From Allomyces macrogynus ATCC 38327 (taxonomy: Eukaryota; Blastocladiomycota; Blastocladiomycetes; Blastocladiales; Blastocladiaceae): 21,213 nt of DNA. The notes under the pieces were generated by a model. That model saw nothing but the letters and a program-made list of their open reading frames with translations, made no database searches and was not told the origin of the DNA. The translations under genes and the position numbers were made by a program. Below, one piece after another: positions 9,645 to 18,792 of the stretch; within the stretch, counting starts at the first letter, position 1; every line of letters starts with the position of its first letter. The stretch spans positions 596,097 through 617,309 of the forward strand of contig GG745354.1 in the NCBI GenBank assembly GCA_000151295.1, given 5' to 3'.

Positions 9645-10278
9645 CTGCGAACAAGCAAGAGCAGACGGGTCAATTGCGGTTGCTCGTGGTGCGCTGTGCG
9701 CGTTCATTACAACTGCGAGCAGGATCATACGCTATCAAACAGGACGATCGTGGTGCAATTCACGTCGTCAGTTGCAAACCTTGCACAATTTCACTCACCC
9801 TACCTTCCCCACGCACACCACGGTGTGCACAAATGGTGAAATGACAATTACTTTTGATTCCAGCGGGTTGGGCCATAGTCTCGTGGTGTTCTTGATCGAA
9901 ATCGGGCGCGGTTGGCTTGAATCAATGGGCCAAGTCGAGTCGGGACGGCGTGGATGGAGGGTTGGAATCGATCTTGTCGCGGTGGCGGCGTCGTCGTGCT
10001 CCGGGAGGCGATCTGATGGTTGAGATGCGGCAAGTTGCGCTGTGCTCGCCGGCTCGATGGGCGTGGGGTGGGGGGGTCGCGGCGGGCGTGACCGCGCCAA
10101 CAGCCACCACCCCGGCGCCCACCGCAACGACGCCGGCCTCGTCCGCATCGCACCACGCGGCACGCCTGCGACCGCGAGACACAGTCCCGCCGCGACACGC
10201 CGACCAACGCGCGCGAGCCACGACCACCGCGCCCGCAAGTCGCTGCACTCCATCGCGCCCGCCGAGCACGCCCGCGCC
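9645..10278. promoter_or_regulatory. Divergent region between VPS55 and the NIF-domain gene
   Basis: About 630 bases separate the first resolved VPS55 exon from the start of the next gene. They should hold the VPS55 first exon, both promoters and both leaders. Strong donor-like sites on the minus strand occur at GTAATG (9710) and GTGAGT (near 9796). Open frames on both strands are Arg/Pro/Ala-rich and look like composition effects. I see no other gene. Confidence 0.5.
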
Positions 10279-12373
10279 ATGGATCCACCAGCATCATCCA
10301 ACGCACCATCACCTCCGCCATCGGCACCACCGGCCCAGCGCTACTTGATCATCCTCGGTTGGTTTCCTCGCGTCGCGTCTCTCAACCCACCCGCCCGCAC
10401 GATCCCTCGGGCCTGACCCCCCATCCAACCCCTTCGCAGACCTCAACGGGTGCCTGATCGCGCGCCCCTCGCGCGAAGAGTACGAGCGGCTGCGGGAACC
10501 CCCCTACCGCCCACCACCACCATCGGTCGGCCAAATCGGCCGCAAACCCGTCTACATCCGCCCACACGTCGAGACCTTTCTCCAATACGCGTTTGCGCTC
10601 GACGCGCACCTCGAGCTGGCCGTATGGACGTCCGCGAACGAAGACACTGCGCAGGAGCTCGCGCACCGCATCATGTCGAGAAAAACCGTGCGCCAACTCC
10701 GCTTCCTATGGACGCGGTCGCGGTGCACGGCCGACGCGCTCGGCAGTACCCCATGGGCGACAATCAAGGACATGGACGCGGTCTACGCGGCATTCCCGGA
10801 CGAGTACACGCCGCAGAATACGATCATGGTCGATGATTCATTGTTCAAGTGCCGGCGGCACCCACGCAACGCGTTGCTGTGTCCCGCCTGGAACTTGTTT
10901 GCGACCGAGACCTCACCGGGGGAAGACGCGACGTTGCTCGATTTGGCCGTGTACCTCCGGCTACTTGTGCGCGCACAGCCCGCGGACGTGCGCGACTGGT
11001 TGCAGGCCGCGCCGTTTAGTATTCTCGAGACAGCGTTGCCGGGACACGCGCGCGCGGAAACGACCGCGTCAGACGCGGGCGTTTCACCACCGCTCGACGC
11101 GTCCTCTGGGCCGGGCAGTACCCCCACGTCCCTGCCTCGACCACCGGCACCGGCACCGCGCGACAGAAGCCGCAGCAGAAGCCCGCGTTGGTCGCGCGAC
11201 TCGACGTCATCCGACACCACCGCGCATCACCGCGACCGCCCAATCCTCACGGGCGTGGTGACGCACGAGCAAGCTGTGCGCGACCGCGCACACGCCACGC
11301 AGGTGGAACTCGCCGTGACCGTGAACCCGGCGTGGAATTTCGCGACCCCGCCGACGGCCCAGCCGGGAATGCCCGGCGCGTGTGTGGTCGCGACGATGGC
11401 GGCGTTGGCGGTCGCGCCGGTCCCACCGCCGTCGATGCCGTGGTCGCCGAGGGGCGCGCGGTACAGTGGGAGTGGGGCGAGGTTGTCGGGGTCCGGGTCG
11501 CCGTACGCGTCGCGACGGTCGGCTCGGGTTTCGGCGACCGCTGGAAATAGGAATGGAGCCGGGTCGTCGGAGCGGCTTGAGTACGGGTCGCCGTCGAGGA
11601 GGTCGCCATCTAGACGCGATCACGAGTCGCCAACACGGCGCGAGTACCGGTCACGCGATTCTCGCTCGTATGATTCGCCGAGCAGGCGCGACCACCGTAC
11701 GTATGACTCGCCGAGCAGGTGCGACCACAAGTCGTCCGATTACCGGTCGTACGAGTCGCCAAGGAGGCGCGAGCACGGGTCGTACCGGTCACAGACGAGC
11801 TGGAATGAACGACCACCAACGGTGCGGAATTGTCGGTCGTCGATGAACGGCACGCACCAGTCGCGGACGTCGAATAGCGAGTCGACGACAAGGCCAGCAT
11901 CGACGAGTGGGTATGCAAACACCGCGTCGCAGCACCAGGACGCTGAAGGAGGCGGCCCACTCTCCGACCCAGAATCGGCGAACAGCGCCAACGGCGACGC
12001 GGGCCAATTCTATGGTGCGTACCAGGGGGCTCAAGGATACTACGACCCGAACCAGGGATACTACGGCACGGGCCAAGCGTATGGCGCATCATACCAAGGA
12101 TTTGGCGCGTATCAAGGATTTGGCGTGTATCAAGGATACGGCCAAGGATATGGTGCAGGTCAATGGTCGGGCGCGTACTCAGCGCACTACGCAAACCCGA
12201 GATACGGTGCGCCGCAAGGATTCAACACACAGCAACAACAGCTGCAGCAGCCGTCGTTCGCCGCCCACCCGGACCACAACGACCCGCGCGCGGCGTGGGC
12301 CGCGACCGTGCAGCCGCAAATGGACGCGGACGACGACGACTTTATGCAACGTCAAAATCACACAAAACCATAG
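10279..12373 (+). CDS. FCP1/NIF-type HAD domain protein with RS-like region and Tyr/Gly/Gln-rich low-complexity tail
   Basis: Two exons (10279-10357 and 10440-12373) flank an 82-base intron and give 670 aa. The join creates the HAD motif: RYLIIL then DLNGCLIARP (residues 27-36). A FCP1/NIF homology domain follows: KPVYIRPHVETFLQYAF, the conserved AVWTSAN (87-93), and IMVDDS (155-160) for motif IV, ending near residue 220. Members with DxDxT dephosphorylate proteins such as the RNA polymerase II CTD. Here the second Asp is Asn and the Thr is Cys, so catalysis is doubtful. Residues of about 400-480 repeat YDSPSRRDH-like units rich in Arg, Ser and Asp, resembling an RS domain. Residues of about 549-615 are YQGFGAYQGFG-type repeats typical of condensate-forming RNA-binding proteins. 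An mRNA-linked nuclear role is inferred. Its stop lies 38 bases from that of convergent iadA. Confidence 0.82.
12009..12172 (+). repeat. Degenerate tandem repeat coding for Tyr/Gly/Gln units
   Basis: Units resembling TATCAAGGATTTGGCGYG and CAAGGATAC recur about ten times and encode YQGFGxYQG-like residues. The units are similar at DNA level as well as in protein, which suggests recent slippage or duplication and likely length variation. Confidence 0.75.
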
Positions 12374-12411
12374 ATTCATTCCAGCATAATACATTTTTCA
12401 CCACCATCTAC

Positions 12412-13752
12412 CTACTCTTCAAACATGCCTTTCTTCACCCACTTCGCGCGCTTCACGATGCGGCCCTGCGCGATCACGATATCCAATGCTTCGGGGTGGA
12501 TCCAGCGCTCCCGGTTGGTGCCGCCCGGCACACGGAACACGAGCAGGTCTGCTATGCACCCCGGCCGGATCTCGCCGCGCTCCTTCTCCCACCCCATGGC
12601 CGCAGCCGGATTGCGGGTCAAGAGCGCGAGCGCGCGTTCGACGGGAAATTCACTCTCACCGAACAGCGCGAGCAGGGAACGCACAGTGCTCATGAGCGTC
12701 GTCTGCTTCCCCACGCCGTACTTGACGACGCGCCCCGCCGCGTCGAGGACCGGGAACGACCCATACGCGTCGGATGAGACTGTGATTCGATCAAAGCACT
12801 CATGATGCAGGCCATGTTCAAGACAGGCACGGTTTGCCGCCGCGATCCGGGCCGCTGTCGTGCCGTCGTCGTCGGCAGTACAATCGATGAACCCTCCCAT
12901 CATGGCCCATTTGACCGCGTCCGTGAAGAGCTCCTGGCCACGCGATGAGACGTGGGTCGGGTACAGGCATGTCGCGGGCACGGCCGGGTCCAGAGGACCA
13001 GCGGCACTTGGCTCCTTGGGCGGCTGCGGTGGGAGGTTCGCGCGCACGATCTCGGCCGTATCCCACAACGGCTTCATCCCCTGCGCGCCGGCACCGACAT
13101 GAACGTGCACTTTCGCAGCGGGTTTACCAGCGAGCATTCCGCCGACGCGGCATGCGGTCCCGACACGCGCTAAGTCGGTCCCCGTCACGGGCACACTGCC
13201 GCGCACGTCCGAGACAGCGACCTCGCCGACCCCCACGACCGGATCGACAAACGCTAAATCGCGTTCGACCGATCCCGTCAAATTAGCCGCGGGCAGCGGG
13301 TACCCGCCCGTCCAGACGAAACACGCGATCCCCTCATTCCGGAGCGCATTCGCGGCAGCAACCAAGTGCGCCGGATCGCGCGAGACCGTGTCGGTGCCGA
13401 GACACCCGACGACGGTCGTGACGCCCGCGCGAATGATGCCCGACAGGGTCGGCGGCGGAACACGCGATTGCGGGCCGAGCTCGCCGCCGCCGCCGGTGAT
13501 GTGCACGTGCACGTCAATGAACCCGGGCGTGATGATACAACCCGCACAGTCGATGATTTCGGCGCCGAGAAGAGCTTGGAGGGTTGCGAGTTCGTGGGCC
13601 GAGTATGGTGGGGACAGGATGGTGTGGATGCGGCTGCCGAGTACGAGGATGTCAGTCTTGCCACCGAGATCGCGCGGCGCGTAGATGCGTGCGGCACCGC
13701 GTAGGACGAGGACGGGCGGGGCGCTGGTTTTGCTGGGAGCGATTTCGGTCAT
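12412..13752 (-). CDS. iadA: Isoaspartyl dipeptidase (beta-aspartyl-dipeptidase), amidohydrolase superfamily
   Basis: The enzyme hydrolyses beta-Asp-X dipeptides left from isoaspartyl-damaged proteins. The single-exon frame from ATG at 13752 gives 446 aa (E. coli IadA is about 390). Visible ligands are H82 and H84 in PGFIDVHVH, then GGGGE with E91, the GCLGTDTVSR motif, TGGY (Y151), SDVRGS (R184), H218 in VHVHVG, H267 in YPTHV and D328 in VSSDAYGS. The position of the carboxylated Lys162 of the E. coli enzyme is Glu177 here (GVGEVAVSD). Glu at that place would still be able to bridge two metals in this superfamily. A Pro-rich insert of about 25 residues precedes the YPTHV motif. The frame stays open upstream to 13860, but family homology starts near residue 12 and MTEIAPSK is the likeliest start. 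The family is mainly bacterial; with no intron here, transfer is possible. Confidence 0.93.
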   Translation of the reverse strand: MTEIAPSKTSAPPVLVLRGAARIYAPRDLGGKTDILVLGSRIHTILSPPYSAHELATLQALLGAEIIDCAGCIITPGFIDVHVHITGGGGELGPQSRVPPPTLSGIIRAGVTTVVGCLGTDTVSRDPAHLVAAANALRNEGIACFVWTGGYPLPAANLTGSVERDLAFVDPVVGVGEVAVSDVRGSVPVTGTDLARVGTACRVGGMLAGKPAAKVHVHVGAGAQGMKPLWDTAEIVRANLPPQPPKEPSAAGPLDPAVPATCLYPTHVSSRGQELFTDAVKWAMMGGFIDCTADDDGTTAARIAAANRACLEHGLHHECFDRITVSSDAYGSFPVLDAAGRVVKYGVGKQTTLMSTVRSLLALFGESEFPVERALALLTRNPAAAMGWEKERGEIRPGCIADLLVFRVPGGTNRERWIHPEALDIVIAQGRIVKRAKWVKKGMFEE

Positions 13753-13897
13753 GGACGAACGACAGTCGCGAAAAAAAAAAGTAGAGCGGTTGGAGATGGC
13801 TCTCTGTTTGACCTCCTCAACCGTATCCTGGCCGATCCAAGAACAAAACAACGTCATCATTTCGTACTCAGCCTCAATAATCGGGTACGCGAAATTT

Positions 13898-13970
13898 TGT
13901 CATCGCCCAGGATCGAACTGGGGACCTTGAGTGTGTGAGACTCACGTGATAACCACTACACCACGATGAC
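13898..13970 (-). tRNA. tRNA-Val (anticodon CAC)
   Basis: The minus strand folds into a full cloverleaf of 73 bases. Acceptor GTCATCG pairs with CGATGAC over 7 bp, with discriminator A. The D arm is GTGT-loop-TCAC. Anticodon stem TGAGT/ACTCA holds loop CTCACAC, so the anticodon is CAC (Val). The variable loop is AGGTC and the T arm is CCCAG-TTCGATC-CTGGG. There is no intron. Box A and box B are both intact. It lies about 145 bases upstream of iadA on the same strand. Confidence 0.98.
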
Positions 13971-14292
13971 TCGGCCAGCCCTGCTTAACCCCCAGGCTAA
14001 GCTGCCGTTGGAAAATCACAAGTCCAATTTTGGTGTTTGGGCCAGGGCAAGTCATTCCACCTGGCCGTGTACTCTCCAACCTCAACTAATCGACGCTTTA
14101 CCCATCCCACTGATCGTTCGTGCCGTCGACCACGGATAGCTTCGAACGTGTCCACCATTACCCGATTCGACCAGACTCCCTGCATTCTTTCGCAGGGCCG
14201 CTCTCGTCGTCTTGGACTGCGTTGCAAGCAGCCCAGCTCGGCGACTCTCACCCGTCGCACCCGTCGCGCCTGATCAAATCGAATTTCCAACC
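13971..14292. promoter_or_regulatory. Region between tRNA-Val and the Ac45/BIG1-like gene
   Basis: These 322 bases should hold the upstream part of the tRNA gene and the promoter and 5' leader of the plus-strand gene that starts at 14293. I see no TATA box, no RNA gene and no coding frame with recognisable content. Confidence 0.4.
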
Positions 14293-15428
14293 ATGGCTTC
14301 GATCCGCAAGTGGCCCGCTGCCGTCCTCCTCGTCGCCGCCTTTGCGTTGTGCATGCATGCTGCGCCCGCACTGGCCTCGTCGTCGTCCTCGTCGGCGCGC
14401 AACGTGCCGGTGCTTGCGTGGTCCAAGTACCTACGCGTCCTTTTGCCTGCCGTAAAAGTCACCAATCTCTGACCGTACATGGTGGATAGCGCACCCGTGT
14501 CGGAAAAGCATCATGTCCAGGCCGTGGTCGCGGCGGATCAGGCCGAGGTCGTGGCCAAGTTTGCGGAACTCGGGTTGAACCGTGACGCGCTGTGTGCGCC
14601 CGACGCGCGCGTTGTCGTCTTCCAGCAAGAGGTAAGTGCATTTACGTTGCACGCTGCATGTAGATCGGACGAGGACTGACTGTTCATTTGCCAGGTGCAC
14701 GCCGTCGACCTGCTCAAGCAGCCTGCGTCACCAGTCCTCGCCGTGCTCCGCGTACGCTTTCCTCTTCTTCCCCACTCCCTCCCTCCCTCCCTCCCTCCTC
14801 CTAGACTAACCTTCCATCCCGCTCCACCAGACCGCACGCGACGACGCCACGACCTCGCTCGAAATCGTGCACGCGCACGCCGACCCGGCCGCCGCTGTGC
14901 GCGCGTACCTCGCTGAAGCGTGCACCGAGAGCGCCGCGCCCGAACCCGTCAAGGTGTCCCTGCCTGCGTGGTCGGACGCGTCGGACGCGGCTGCACAGGC
15001 CGTGCAGCGCGAACTCGAGGCGCCCGCGGCTCTGTGGGTGTACGGCGGGCAGGTGCCGGCGGCGAGCGTGCAGGAGGTACGTGAATGGTGATCGCGATCG
15101 CCGTGTTGGGGAAGAGGTTCTCACGGAGATCGGGGGTGTAGGAGTCGGTGTCGCCCAAGGCCGCGACGGCGACGGGTTCGACGACCAATGCGCCGTTGAT
15201 TGCCAAGTATCATGTCTTTACGCCCGGTTTGTTCATGGTGCGTGCGTCTTTGCTCTCGCCTTCCGATGAATCGAGGAGATGAGCTCACGAATGCCACTCC
15301 ATTTGTAGACGCTCGCCGTGACCATCTCGCTCGTGCTGCTCCTCGTCGTTGCGCTCTCGTGGCTCGGCAGCGTGTCGGCGCCCGCGGGCATGGAAGGGTC
15401 AAAGCGCAAGCAGAAGAAGATGCAGTGA
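14293..15428 (+). CDS. Ac45/BIG1-like ER membrane protein (V-ATPase assembly or cell-wall glucan related)
   Basis: Six exons (14293-14426, 14490-14631, 14695-14751, 14831-15076, 15142-15237, 15309-15428) with five GT-AG introns of 63-79 bases join in frame to 264 aa. The ATG has context CCAACC. Residues 1-28 are a signal peptide (Arg/Lys, then a Val/Leu/Ala core, ending APALA). The mature start NVPVLAWSN matches the beginning of the Ac45 (ATP6AP1)/Big1/Voa1 family. The luminal part is poorly conserved (VVVFQQE, ALWVYGGQVP). The C-terminus has the family hallmark YHVFTPGLFM before one membrane helix (about 226-246) and a short basic tail ending KKMQ, a KKxx ER-retrieval signal. Fungal members act in V0 assembly (Voa1) or beta-1,6-glucan formation (Big1). 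I cannot choose between these. The third intron contains a (CCCT)n tract and a CTAAC branch site. Confidence 0.75.
14775..14800 (+). repeat. (CCCT)n tetranucleotide repeat inside an intron
   Basis: About five CCCT units form the pyrimidine tract of the third intron of the Ac45/BIG1-like gene. A CTAAC branch-site candidate follows at 14806-14810 and the acceptor CCACCAG ends at 14830. Confidence 0.85.
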
Positions 15429-15625
15429 TCCGGCGCGACGCGACGCGTTACTGGACATTTTTCTCCAGGGGCCATGAGCAGCGTTTCGAACGAAGAGGAC
15501 CAACAATTGTTTCCATTTCTCCCACAACATGAATGGATCAACAGACAGATTCAGATTCGCACAAACAAATGGACCTCTCAGCGTCAACACCACAATCCAA
15601 TACCTGTTCCCCCTCATCGCTCCGC

Positions 15626-16371
15626 TCAATGGTACGGCGGACGCGGCGCCCCCGCGGGCCGCGGCGACTGGAACACCCCACCGAACCCAATCGGCGTGTA
15701 CCCCGCCGGCTGCGGCGGTGGGTAGACATTCGGCGGCGGGTAGACTCCCACCGGCGCACCCGGCGACACCGGGCCCGCACCACCCGGGAACGCGCCCGGA
15801 ATCATGACAGGCCCGACCGGCGGCAAGTTTGGGGACGGCGTCTTGGCGGGCACCGTCGGCGGCGCCGGCATATTCGGGAACGCCGGAATGACGACGGGCC
15901 CGGTGGTGGACATGGGCACGCGCGCCGGCAACGGCGGCGGGACTTGCGGGACTGGGAAGACGACGGGCGGCGCGGGTGCCGCGGCGACGGGCTGCACCTT
16001 GGACGCACCGCGCGGAGGGACCACAGGCACGGCCATCGGTGCAGGTGGGGCCGGACCGACGTGCGCGAGTCCTGGCGCAAAGGGCGCCGGGACGGGGGCG
16101 GCCGCGGGGGCCATGGGGCGCACGGCCGGGATTGGGTTGGCCATGTGGATGGGCACGGGAGCGACGGGTTTAGGAGCGGCGGCGGGGGCTTGTGCGGGGA
16201 CGGCGTGCGCGGCGGCGGGGACGACGGGGGACAGGTTGGGCGCAATGACGGGCGGCGGGAACAGGGCCGGCGGGTGCTGCACGGGCATCGGCGTCGGGCG
16301 GATACTCGAGACATTGGCGAGCGGCGGCTGCGGGGCCAGAATGGGCTGGGCCGGGTTGGGCACGCCGGGGA

Positions 16372-16418
<47 letters not shown>

Positions 16419-17035
16419 TGTTGTTGCGGCGGGCGGCCTTGGTGCATAGGCGGACGCGTCGGGAGGACGCCGCCCGGCTGGTAGGTCGGGACACCGACAT
16501 GTTGCTGCGCGACGGGTGCGGCCTACAGACGACAACGGCGAGGAGGACCCATCGGTGAGCGAACACGTCCAAACAGGGACCAGGACGGCAAAACCACAGT
16601 ACGCACGTCGGGCACAAACCAGACTTTCAGGAGCACTTCACCGGCCGACTGTCCCTGTGCCGACGCGAGCTGGACCCACTCGTAAAAAGCGGGCGCTTCC
16701 TTGGTGGAGGCCTTTTCGAGCATGGCCGCGACGTTGAGCGTGCCGGCGCCAATCAGCGCGTCGTTGTGGTAGTTCTTGTCGAGCGCCTCGACCCAGAGCA
16801 CGGGCGCGGCCGAGCCGCCGCCAGCCTGCCCACGGACAGCAAACTCGAACGGCGACGGGTTGGCCCAGGTCGGCGTCTTGTGCATGCCCTTGGCGACGGG
16901 CGTGACGGCGTCGGCGTTGGCAAACTTGACGCGGACAAAGACATCCATCTTCTTCATAATCATCTCGACGTTGCGCAGCTCGCGCGCGCGCTCGACGAGC
17001 ACGTGCAGCTTGCCGCGGCCGGCAGTAGAGGCCAT
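15626..17035 (-). CDS. C2-domain protein with polyglutamine tract and long proline-rich tail
   Basis: Two exons (17035-16607 and 16522-15626) flank an 84-base intron (donor GTGCGT, acceptor TGTAG) and join in phase 0 to 441 aa. Residues 1-143 are a C2 domain: GKLHVLVERARELRNVE opens strand 1, KMDVFVRVKF follows, TPTWANPSPFEF is the typical KT..W.P.FeF segment, and VEALDKNYHNDALIG is the V.D.d....d.iG loop. Asp/Glu in the loops leave calcium binding possible. Residues 176-193 are 18 Gln in a row. The rest is Pro/Ala/Val-rich with many PxxP and YPPP motifs and no domain. The C2 plus PxxP layout resembles fungal ingression proteins (Inn1/Fic1) of cytokinesis, which recruit SH3 partners. That link rests on architecture only. 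It shares a promoter region with the OTU gene. Confidence 0.85.
16373..16426 (-). repeat. CAG/CAA polyglutamine repeat (18 Gln codons)
   Basis: Eighteen consecutive Gln codons, mostly CAG with CAA interruptions at the 5' end of the coding strand, lie inside the second exon of the C2-domain gene. The pure CAG part makes length variation likely. Confidence 0.97.
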
Positions 17036-17350
17036 GACGATGCTTGGATGGGTGGTTGTTGGTTGGTTGCAGACGTTGTCGTCGAGACGAGAGAGGGAGC
17101 TCGGCGAGGAGTGGAAGGACCCGGAGCGGGCGCAACAGAAGAGACGAAGACGCGCGACCAACAGCGAAAGGCGGCCGCGTCGAAATGAGCGCGCCGCCAC
17201 GTCATTTGTCCTTCATTTTCCAGACCATTCCGCTATTTCGCTCGAGCTGGCCTGTCCTTCTTCCCGACAACCGCCGTCGAGCTCTTCATTTCTGAGCGCG
17301 CCAGCTTGCGAGTAACAACTCGACCCGCTGCAACTTGCGACACCGGCACC
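17036..17350. promoter_or_regulatory. Divergent promoter region between the C2 gene and the OTU gene
   Basis: These 315 bases lie between two outward-facing start codons and must hold both promoters. A CACGTCA, like half of a CRE/ATF site, occurs near 17199-17205. There is no clear TATA box and no further gene. Confidence 0.45.
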
Positions 17351-18413
17351 ATGGACGACCTGCTCGCGCGCCACCGCCGCGAGGCCAAGGCGCTGCAGGC
17401 CACGCTCACCGGCATGCGCAAGCAGGCCCAGGCCGACAAAAAGCGGAAAAAGGAGATTCTCGCCGACATGGCCAAGCTCGAGGCCGACCTCAAGGCCAAG
17501 CACGCGCAGGAAGTCGCCGAGTTTGATGCCACCGGGAGCAGCGCCAACAGCAGCGATCCGGCAACGACAACGCTCGCCGATGCGATGGACGGTCTCGCAG
17601 TCTCTGCCGGAGCAGCAACAGCAATGGCAGGAGCAGGAGCGGAGCCATCACCAGCACCCGCACCAGGGCCGGTCGAGCAACCCAAGGGCAAGAAGCCGAA
17701 CCGGCAGCAGCTGCGCAAGGTGCAATCCGTGTGCGCCTAACCTGGCTCTGTGCTCTCTGATCTCTGCTGATCACGAACGTTTCCCGCGAAATCACAGCAA
17801 CGGAAAGAAGCCGCGCTCGAGCAGCTCCAGCGCGAGGCAGCCGCCGAAGCCGCCAACTCTGTCAACCACGAGCAAATCGAGCGTGAGATGCTGCAGGCCC
17901 TGTTGCAGCGACACAAGCTGCGAGTGCACTCGATCGCACCCGACGGCCACTGCCTCTACGCGTCGATTGCGCACCAGCTCGGCGACGCGTCGACCTACAC
18001 GTCCCTGCGCCAGCTGGCCGCACAGCACCTGCGCACGCACCCGGACGAGTACCGCCCGTTCCTCGTCGACGAGGCCACGGGCGATATGTTGACCGACGGT
18101 ACGCCGGGAACTTAACAGTTTTGGCTTGCGCTGTCACGGTCTTGCCGCTCACTCTTCCCCCTCTTCCCCAGACGGGTTCCGCGCGTACTGCACGAAAATC
18201 GAATCGACCGCCGAATGGGGCGGCCAAATCGAGCTGCGCGCCCTCGCCGAGGCTCTGCGCCGTCCAATCGCCGTCTACCAGTCATCGTCGCCCGACCCGC
18301 TCGTGCTCGGCGCCGAGTTTGGGCCCATCGATCAAGCACTGCGCGTCAGCTACCACCAGCACCAGTACGGGCTTGGCGAGCACTACAACAGCTTGGTCCC
18401 GCTGACCAAGTAG
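17351..18413 (+). CDS. OTUD6B: OTU-family deubiquitinase, OTUD6B / Otu2 type
   Basis: Three exons (17351-17719, 17798-18098, 18172-18413) with introns of 78 and 73 bases give 303 aa, the family's usual size. The ATG has context GGCACC. The N-terminal 60 residues are a charged coiled coil, followed by an Ala/Pro-rich linker and the family segment KKPNRQQLRK-QRKEAALEQL, which is rebuilt exactly by the first splice. The OTU cysteine-protease domain follows: IAPDGHCLYASIAHQLGD with Asp172 and nucleophile Cys175, GFRAYCTKIESTAEWGGQ, and catalytic His294 in YGLGEHYNSL. All three catalytic positions are intact. OTUD6B/Otu2 proteins associate with ribosomes and translation initiation. The gene converges on the B12D-like gene. 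Confidence 0.94.
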
Positions 18414-18792
18414 CGCGATTCGATTCGATTTTGGATAACATAAAAGACTTGGTTTCATTCCATTTCTACAGATATGACACGCTGGCGCGACAAACGGTCG
18501 CGACAGCGGCACGAAAATTTCTTCGTTGATGAGATCCGTTCGTTCGGACCTTTTGGGCGGGAAGTTGCAGCAAAACGCGAAGTCGGCGCGGGATCGCCGT
18601 GTTGTGTTCTTGGCTTTTCGGGTCGTGATGGTTCGGATTTTCGAGCGTTCTGGTTGGTCGTGATCATCGTCGTTTTCGGTTTTCGTGGATTTTCACAGCG
18701 TCGCGCTACGCGTCGGCGCGCACGGCCGCGTGCCGAGCGCAAGCGTGCAGACGCCGTCGGTAATGGTTGAGCGAGAAGCGTGAGCGAGCAGC
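18414..18792. other. Convergent 3' region between OTU gene and B12D-like gene
   Basis: These 379 bases separate two facing stop codons. A plus-strand open frame (18474-18770) is Arg-rich at its end and has no family likeness. An ATAAAA at 18440-18445 shortly after the OTU stop may serve as a polyadenylation signal. Nothing else is recognised. Confidence 0.5.

Noticed and set aside
9795..10301. 168-codon minus-strand frame that could supply the VPS55 N-terminus through a GTGAGT donor
   Set aside because: Its phase would fit, but it has no nearby Met and its Arg/Ala/Pro-rich sequence bears no relation to Vps55.
15533..16558. 341-codon plus-strand frame opposite the C2 gene, with Gly/Cys/Leu runs
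   Set aside because: It is the complement of the proline-rich and polyQ coding region. The repeats come from the CTG side of the Gln tract.
18474..18770. 98-codon plus-strand frame after the OTU gene
   Set aside because: Arg-rich end, no likeness to any family, and it lies in the convergent 3' region. Probably chance.
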